Shown here in pieces: positions 58,601-64,000 of a stretch of 64,000 nt of DNA; positions within the stretch are counted from its first letter, which is position 1; each line of letters begins with the position of its first letter. The notes under the pieces were generated by a model. It worked only from the letters and a program-made list of their open reading frames with translations. It ran no database searches and was not told where the DNA came from. The stretch comes from Bugulina stolonifera (Eukaryota; Bryozoa; Gymnolaemata; Cheilostomatida; Bugulidae): positions 12,120,391 through 12,184,390 of the forward strand of contig OW285195.1 in the NCBI GenBank assembly GCA_935421135.1, read 5' to 3'. Position numbers and translations under genes: made by a program.

Positions 58601-60834
58601 GATAGCAAAATGTATTTCTACAAAATAAAAATGTTCTATTTTTGCACCAAGGCGTTGTCCAAAGTTGACATGGTGTAACTAGCATTTTCCTGTTTATATC
58701 ACTTCAGGAATGGAGAAAGTTGACTACGGTGGTAAAAAGTACCATAGCACATGCTTCACCTGTATGAAGTGTCGAAATCCTATTGGTCAGAACTCCTTCA
58801 TGCCGATGGACGGACAGTTTATGTGTATGAACTGCTACAACGCTAACCATGCCTCTAAGTGTGGAGGATGTTCCAAGGTAGGTGCACAAGTCTCAGCTGA
58901 AGTTATCCTCACTTTATGCCATGCATTCTGGGATAGAGAGTATTTGATTTGCATCCAGTTTTGCTATAAAATTGTATGTATAGCATGAGGATGACAAATT
59001 TGCAGTATTGTGCATAATGTGTATAAAGTGCTGCATTATCCAGTTCTTTGTTGAGGCTTTCTAGTTTTAAACCTGCTGCTTATTATGAGAAAAAGTATCG
59101 CCGCCTTTTCTCGGAAAGTACAACTTGAAACGTCAACTTCTGAATTGTGACACGGAGTGAGCTAGCATTGCCAACTTGGCACTGGGTACATTTATTTGCT
59201 AAGGCACTACAGTCATACTAATAATATTTTGTTCCAAGTCAGTTTTAAATTCATGAGTAATCATTCAGGCTAAAAAGGCAACAAAAATATTACTTATTTG
59301 GTGGTAGTTGTTCATTATAGAGTTGCAAATAAAATATTATATATTATAGTCTTGTACTTGAACATTTAATACGGTGGCAATTGGCATGAAAAAGTAGGCC
59401 TATTGCTTTTAAAATGTTATCGCTTGTACATGTAGCTGTACTTTGAAGCCTTCACAGGACTTAGATCTTTCAATGTTTGTTGTGATCGTAAACTACTGTA
59501 TAACTCTTCTCAGCTATTCATTTATTTATAGCATTTAATTTCGCTTTCATTTTATGATGTATTTGAGTATGTCTACAAGTCATGTAAACCTACAGGTATG
59601 TGTATTTGTACAGCAAAATAGCTCTACATACCTACCTACTTGCATACCTACATATACACGCGACGTCCTGTTAGTACCTACGTACTTGTATACCTACATA
59701 TACACGCGACATCATGTTAGTACCTACTCATATATCAGCTGCTTTGTGTGTATCACTTGAAGATAATAACCAAAAGTGGACTGCGGTTTGAAGGCTCTCT
59801 CTACCACAAGGAATGTTTCGTCTGTAAAGCATGCAAGTCTTGCTTGGCTGGTGTGAAGTTTGCAGTGAGAGATGGACGGCCATTTTGCAGTGAATGTTTT
59901 ACTAAAAAGTTTACCAAGAAGTGTGAACTGTGTGTCAGACCAATTTCAGGTGATTAAAATATGCCAATCCTGGGTAAAACTCATATATGCATTGATTATT
60001 ACGCTATGTACATTGTAATAGTGATATCACAAAATTTACAAAGTTGTCTTCTCTCCACTGCTAAATCAGGAAAGAGAAGACAACTGTGACTTCTATTTTC
60101 AGATCGGTGAAGTCCAGGTATAGCATGAGATATATTAATGGATCTACATGTATATTATTCATCACAAATTAGAACATAATTAGGTTTGAATCTTCCCATA
60201 TTAAGACTAAACATTTGAATTTGTGGCGTGTTTACTGCGCCCTGCATGTAGTTTATGTGGGAAATAGTCAACAAATTGCGTAGAGATTGTATAGGTACAT
60301 GTATTTTGCTATACAAAGACTGCATGTGTGGCTGCACTTGCCAAATTATTTAATTAGTATTTTCTGAGATGTTATTCTTCATATGTTTAGAATATTATAT
60401 TGATGCCATGAATCCATGTGTTCTCTTCAAATCATTGAATCATGCATTGGCCCACACATTTACAATTGAAAGACATAATTATTTCGTGTAGATTTAGCTA
60501 ATGTTGGTGATGTGACAAAATATCAGCAAACCTTGGCAAGTACAGTGTATATTTCTATCATTTGGTCAGATAAAGATTTCGTCCTATTCAAAACATTCAT
60601 TAGAACTTATTCTACAACGTAGACACGTGTAAGTGTAGTAGCAACCACTCTTTCATACTTGTAATAGTCTTCTTGTTGTACGTTGTAGGATTAGGCAGCA
60701 GTACTAAGTTTGTGACATATGAAGGCAAGCAATGGCATTCTCAGTGCTTTCGCTGCTTTCAGTGTACCAGAAATATATCTGGAGAAGGATTTCTCCTAAA
60801 GAACTCTAAAATTGTCTGTGCTAAGTGTGGATAA
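55611..60834 (+). CDS. FHL: Four and a half LIM domains protein (FHL family)
   Basis: Complete coding region in five exons: 55611-55763, 58129-58303, 58708-58877, 59763-59949 and 60689-60834; phases 0,1,0,1; 276 aa, against about 280 in vertebrate FHL proteins. It starts with the half LIM zinc finger (VCTSCLDSLMGKRYVLRDD, second pair CLKC, residues 6-30). Four LIM domains follow, starting near residues 39 (CHKC), 100 (CDSC), 161 (CGGC) and 222 (CELC), each with the H..C and C..C zinc ligands (for example HENCFLC, HSTCFTC, HKECFVC, HSQCFRC). The protein ends IVCAKCG and TAA. FHL proteins are cytoplasmic and nuclear scaffolds for cytoskeletal and transcription partners. The ATG is 8 nt after the acceptor TATTGCAG, so the 5' UTR begins in another exon. 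Intron 1 (2.4 kb) ends next to a 36-bp minisatellite. Confidence 0.93.
55764..57760 (+). other. FHL intron 1, body
   Basis: No additional exon is needed: the half LIM plus first zinc pair joins directly to the exon at 58129 in phase 0. Frames inside have no LIM motifs. Confidence 0.6.
57761..58085. repeat. 36-bp minisatellite next to FHL coding exon 2
   Basis: Nine units with core GAAGTGTATAGGAACTCAGG and TTATTACTTTGTACAT, about 95 percent alike by eye. The array stops about 43 bp before the acceptor at 58,128. Because 36 is a multiple of three, several frames stay open through it; they are not genes. Confidence 0.92.
58878..59762 (+). other. FHL intron 3
   Basis: 885 bp. Near its 3' end a 60-bp direct repeat (CTACATATACACGCGAC occurs twice, about 59,648 and 59,694) precedes the acceptor TCACTTGAAG at 59,762. 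The pyrimidine tract there is weak. Confidence 0.55.
59950..60688 (+). other. FHL intron 4
   Basis: 739 bp between ISG and GLGSSTKF coding parts. It contains a 15-bp inverted pair (AAGTTGTCTTCTCT near 60,041 and AGAGAAGACAACT near 60,071) that can form a hairpin. Confidence 0.55.
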
Positions 60835-61811
60835 GCAGCATCCATGTGACTTGTAACTGTATATTATTTAATATGTTATATTAGCAATTATGAGTGTATA
60901 TTTTTAAGAAATAATATAGTAACTTTGCTTTTTAATTGGTCTGCTACTAAATACAAATTTGCAAACAATTGGTAGTTTTTCCAAAGCACTGCAATGTATA
61001 ATTATAACAAACACTATATTGTGATATAATATAATGACAACTATTTAACAGTCATACATTGTGTTGTCGTTTATCATTAGTCATTAAACTTTGGCCACTA
61101 TGTTATACATGCATGTTGCATCACTAAAAGCTACAGCAATTAATTTGCTTCTCCAGCTACACAGTAGCTCGAAATATTTCATTATTGAACATCTGTTACA
61201 TTTTATGATTGTGTGTTTGTAAGAAGTACTTGTAAGATTATTTGATGAATTGTGACAGAATTGTGATAAGATTAACTTTTTGTCTAATTTTGAATCATCT
61301 TTTTTGCTCATCCAATTTATTCTGTTAAAAATTCTTTTGTATGCACTTTTTGTCAAGCTGTCTCTTGGTGTCCGCATACTGGTTAGGAATCATGGGCTAT
61401 CTATACAACTTACGCCCCCTACTCACATTAGACACATTGTGCATTATGTACATGTAGATGATGCAGTAGCCCAACGCTAGTTTTATGAATTATTTTTACT
61501 ACAGTGTATTAACTTTTATCATGTCATTTAATGGTTATGCATTTATGATATAAACTTGTGTCACATGTACTTGGCTACTACCACTCGAAAATATAAAGAT
61601 AGCAATCTATAGTTGCTAATGACGTGGTGCATGTGGTGTAATAACTCCAATGAGCATAAAAAATAATTCTACTCGCATGTTGTGTAACAACCTATTGATA
61701 ATAAATATAATTTAGAAGTTGTTCTCTCTATCTACTTGAAATTTTGAGAGATGACAACTTCTAATCTTTATATACATACGCGGAGTGAGAATATAACTTT
61801 TCACCTTACAT
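60835..61811. other. 3' flank of FHL, no further gene seen
   Basis: Probable FHL 3' UTR followed by AT-rich intergenic sequence. No AATAAA lies close to the stop codon; ATTAAA at 61083-61088 is a possible signal. Confidence 0.4.
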
Positions 61812-62169
61812 GCCGCGTTTAGGCGGATTTTGAAGGACGTGGAAGGATTTGACCCAGCTTGACACACTTATGTGCGCGGATTTGACTTGAGTCAAATCGG
61901 CGCACCAATAGTTTCTACGGAAAATCATGGCAGAATCTGGACCCGCGCACCTAAATCATTTTGGAAAATAGAAGTGCGTGGGTTTGACCCAAGTCAAACT
62001 GGCGCACTGGTGTTTTCCAAAAATATTCAGGCGCACGGGTCCACATTCTGCCATGGTTTTCCGTAGAAATTATTGGTGCGCGGGTTTGACTCAAGTCAAA
62101 TCCGCGCACATAAGTGTGTCAAGCTGGGTCAAATCTTTCCACGTCCTTCAAAATCCGTATAAACGCGGC
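61812..62169. mobile_element. Long near-perfect foldback palindrome (MITE-like)
   Basis: A 358-bp inverted repeat starting GCCGCGTTTAGGCGGATTTT and ending with its near inverse (AAAATCCGTATAAACGCGGC). The two halves pair almost throughout, for example GGAAGGATTTGACCCAGCTT with AAGCTGGGTCAAATCTTTCC. Three internal 34-bp palindromes of GTGCGCGG-TTTGACTCAAGTC type lie at 61872-61905, 61974-62007 and 62076-62109. It is clearly GC-richer than its surroundings. No target duplication is obvious. Confidence 0.88.
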
Positions 62170-62765
62170 TGTCACAAAGAAAACTCAGTGAATAAAATTG
62201 AACACGCAACATCCTAATTTTACTTGCAATCGGCTTGGATTGCATAGTGCAAAATAGGTGTGTATTATTAGCAAATTGTTTTTTATAATATTTATAATAA
62301 CTTATTTAAATAACTTCTTTCACTATTCATTGGTTATTTTTTTTATATATTATGTTTTGCCTGCATTTCTTTGCTGCCTACAGCGTAGTAGTTGTTAATT
62401 CACTCACACCTTGTTCACACTGATATGAGCTGAGGCCTGAGTGGATCCAAGACTCAAAATCAAAGACAACAAAACTAAAAAGCAGAAAGCTGTATTTCTT
62501 TGTTCTGTATTTTCCTGATAGGATCTTAGGAATAATGTAGAATGTATAAGAAGTATTTTAATATTACTTACTGTTTATAAAATAAATGAAGGTTAAAAAT
62601 TTAGTCATAATAGTATCTAGTCTGCAATAAATAATACAAGGTATTCAAACTGGGAAGGTTTCATGGGTACTATTTACTCAGACAGCAATCTTAGACTGTC
62701 TCTGTTTGTAACTTGGGCGCAGCCAAATGAATAGGAAACAAACACTCAATCATGAGATGACAAGT
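62170..62765. other. Intergenic, nothing recognised
   Basis: AT-rich sequence with homopolymer tracts between the palindrome and the tandem duplication. Confidence 0.45.
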
Positions 62766-63184
62766 ACTCTTCTTCAATAGGTAAAAGGTAGGAGGTGTAC
62801 AAAACCTAACAAACAAACTGTAAAGATACAAAGACATTAAATATATAATAATATATGCTACCAATCACACAAGTCATTGTATTATTCAGATACACAGCAC
62901 ATGGTGCTTTGCTGAAGATGTGAAGAACAAGTATGTACACAGCCAGAATATTCATGCACCACAGGCTATTTTCATATAACTCTTCTTCAATAGGTAAAAA
63001 GGTAGGTGTACAAAACCTAACAAACAAACTGTAAAGATACAAAGACATTAAATATAATATGCTACCGATCACACAAGTCATTGTATTATTCAGATACACA
63101 GCACATGGTGCTTTGCTGAAGATGTGAAGAACAAGTATGTACACAGCCAGAATATTCATCCACCACAGGCTATTTTCATATAAC
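62766..63184. repeat. Recent 0.2-kb tandem duplication
   Basis: Two copies, 62766-62978 and 62979-63184, begin ACTCTTCTTCAATAGGTAAA and differ by a few substitutions and small indels. A - strand open frame of 126 codons runs through both and is therefore internally repeated. It has no recognisable family motif and probably lies just beyond the neighbouring gene's 3' end. Confidence 0.9.
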
Positions 63185-63209
63185 ATATTCTAGCCATAGT
63201 AATTCACCA

Positions 63210-63215
63210 TTTATT
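63210..63215 (-). terminator. Candidate poly(A) signal of the - strand acidic-motif gene
   Basis: TTTATT on the + strand, AATAAA on the - strand, about 120 bp after the stop codon at 63,338. Confidence 0.45.
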
Positions 63216-63337
63216 TGTTACAACAAGAGCGCCAAATACAATTTTACTGTAAATTCATTTATGAGTATTTCTAGCAAGTAATAATTGACAAGGGTATAAT
63301 AATGTATAGCATGGGTACACACTAATAGAAACCTAGA

Positions 63338-63893
63338 CTAGAGTACGACCTCTTCAAGGTCATCATCAAAGTCATCAAATGCACGAACAGTTGGTTTGTT
63401 ATGTATAGTGGTGTTGTCAGCCCGAGGACGTAATGGTAGAACTTTGTCGTTATTAACTGGCTTGGAGTTACTTTCCCATGAAAACTCTGATTTTCTCTCT
63501 GAACCGCCGGTGGGTTTGGATTTCTGACTAGGTGCAAATATATCATCATTGTCATCAAACAGAGAGAACGGTTTTTTAGACTGAGAACCACTCCCAAAGA
63601 TATCGTCATTAAAATTTGCTTTCTTAGATGAGCCGCCGGCTGAATCTTTTACCTTCCAAGTATTGTTTTCTTCAGCTTGCGGTCTGGCTTTAGATTGCTT
63701 GTTTTGATTTCCGAGTGAAGAAGGTTGATATCCCCCGAAATCAAGCACATCGTCATCATCAAATAACGAATCTTTCTTCGAACTAAACAAAGGGTTTCCT
63801 TTCTTCACTTCATCACCAAAGAGACTACTGTTTCTTGCACCTGGCTTTTTAGCTGGAAGACCACGATATAAGTTCTCATCGGTTTGTCTAAAG
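63338..63893 (-). CDS. Last exon of an acidic LFDDDD-motif protein, possibly WASHC2/FAM21-like (partial)
   Basis: A single terminal exon of 556 nt following the acceptor ATTTGTAG on the - strand, reading in phase 2 and ending at a stop next to DFDDDLEEVVL. The 185 visible residues are low-complexity and hydrophilic. Short acidic-hydrophobic motifs repeat: SSLFGDEVKKGNPLFSSKK, DSLFDDDDVLDFGG, ANFNDDIFGSGSQSKK, FSLFDDNDDIFAPSQKSK and a final FDDFDDD. Repeated L-F-(acidic)-L/I-F motifs are the hallmark of the FAM21/WASHC2 tail, which binds retromer VPS35 on endosomes. The end of the protein does not match what I remember of FAM21, and other ciliary or trafficking proteins carry similar motifs. 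The rest of the gene lies beyond the right edge. Confidence 0.6.
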
Positions 63894-64000
63894 CTACAAA
63901 TAGCAAGTATTTCATGTACATTAGTATAATTAATCAAAAACTCAGGTAACAAAGCAATGATATAAAGTGATCTGCATTTTGCTAATTTTTGAAGTCGGAA

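Overview
The window is animal nuclear DNA: AT-rich, with dozens of GT-AG introns of about 0.1-1.1 kb, compact intergenic space, and many short satellites and small transposons. No bacterial features are present. The proteins (a fibrocystin-L-like receptor, an FHL-type LIM protein, C-type-lectin/apple-like secreted proteins) and the frequent self-complementary word TACATGTA fit a marine invertebrate. I lean towards a sponge or another early-branching animal, but this is an inference and the species cannot be fixed from the sequence.

Layout. (1) 1-36 kb, + strand: the C-terminal ~3,490 codons of a giant PKHD1L1 (fibrocystin-L)-like gene, 66 exons in the main reading, entered from the left edge. 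Domain order is an IPT/TIG array, a cupredoxin-like domain, more IPT domains, G8-1, parallel beta-helix 1, G8-2, beta-helix 2, a conserved C-terminal block, a SEA-like/processing region, a Thr-rich mini-exon, then a transmembrane segment and short tail. Exon phases agree at every junction. Past the normal end (32.5-33.4 kb) lies a second, phase-compatible transmembrane plus tail module (34.6-35.8 kb), suggesting alternative C-termini. (2) 37.5-48.2 kb: two paralogous three-exon genes facing each other (+ at 38.2-40.4 kb, - at 45.1-48.2 kb). Each encodes a signal peptide, a C-type-lectin domain, a Ser/Thr-rich stalk and an apple/PAN-like cysteine domain. Transposon remnants separate and invade them. 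(3) 48.2-55.6 kb: no convincing protein gene, two large satellites (12-bp and 24-bp units) and a small MITE. (4) 55.6-60.8 kb, + strand: a complete five-coding-exon FHL gene (276 aa, four and a half LIM domains) with a 36-bp minisatellite abutting its second coding exon. (5) 61.8-62.2 kb: a GC-richer, almost perfect foldback palindrome. (6) 62.8-63.9 kb, - strand: a 0.2-kb recent tandem duplication and the last exon of an acidic LFDDDD-motif protein, possibly WASHC2/FAM21-like.

Mobile DNA: three solo LTRs of one family (1,009-1,793; 40,955-41,612; 47,129-47,852), all flanked by ATAT; two pogo/Tc1-like MITEs with TA target duplications (39,077-39,656; 50,187-50,352); a complex foldback cluster (41.74-43.17 kb); and the 61.8-kb palindrome. 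Both LTRs lying in introns are antisense to their host gene. No CRISPR array, rRNA gene or intact tRNA gene was seen.

Limits: exon borders were called by eye from splice consensus, phase and protein continuity. No homology search was run. Domain names rest on remembered family patterns.
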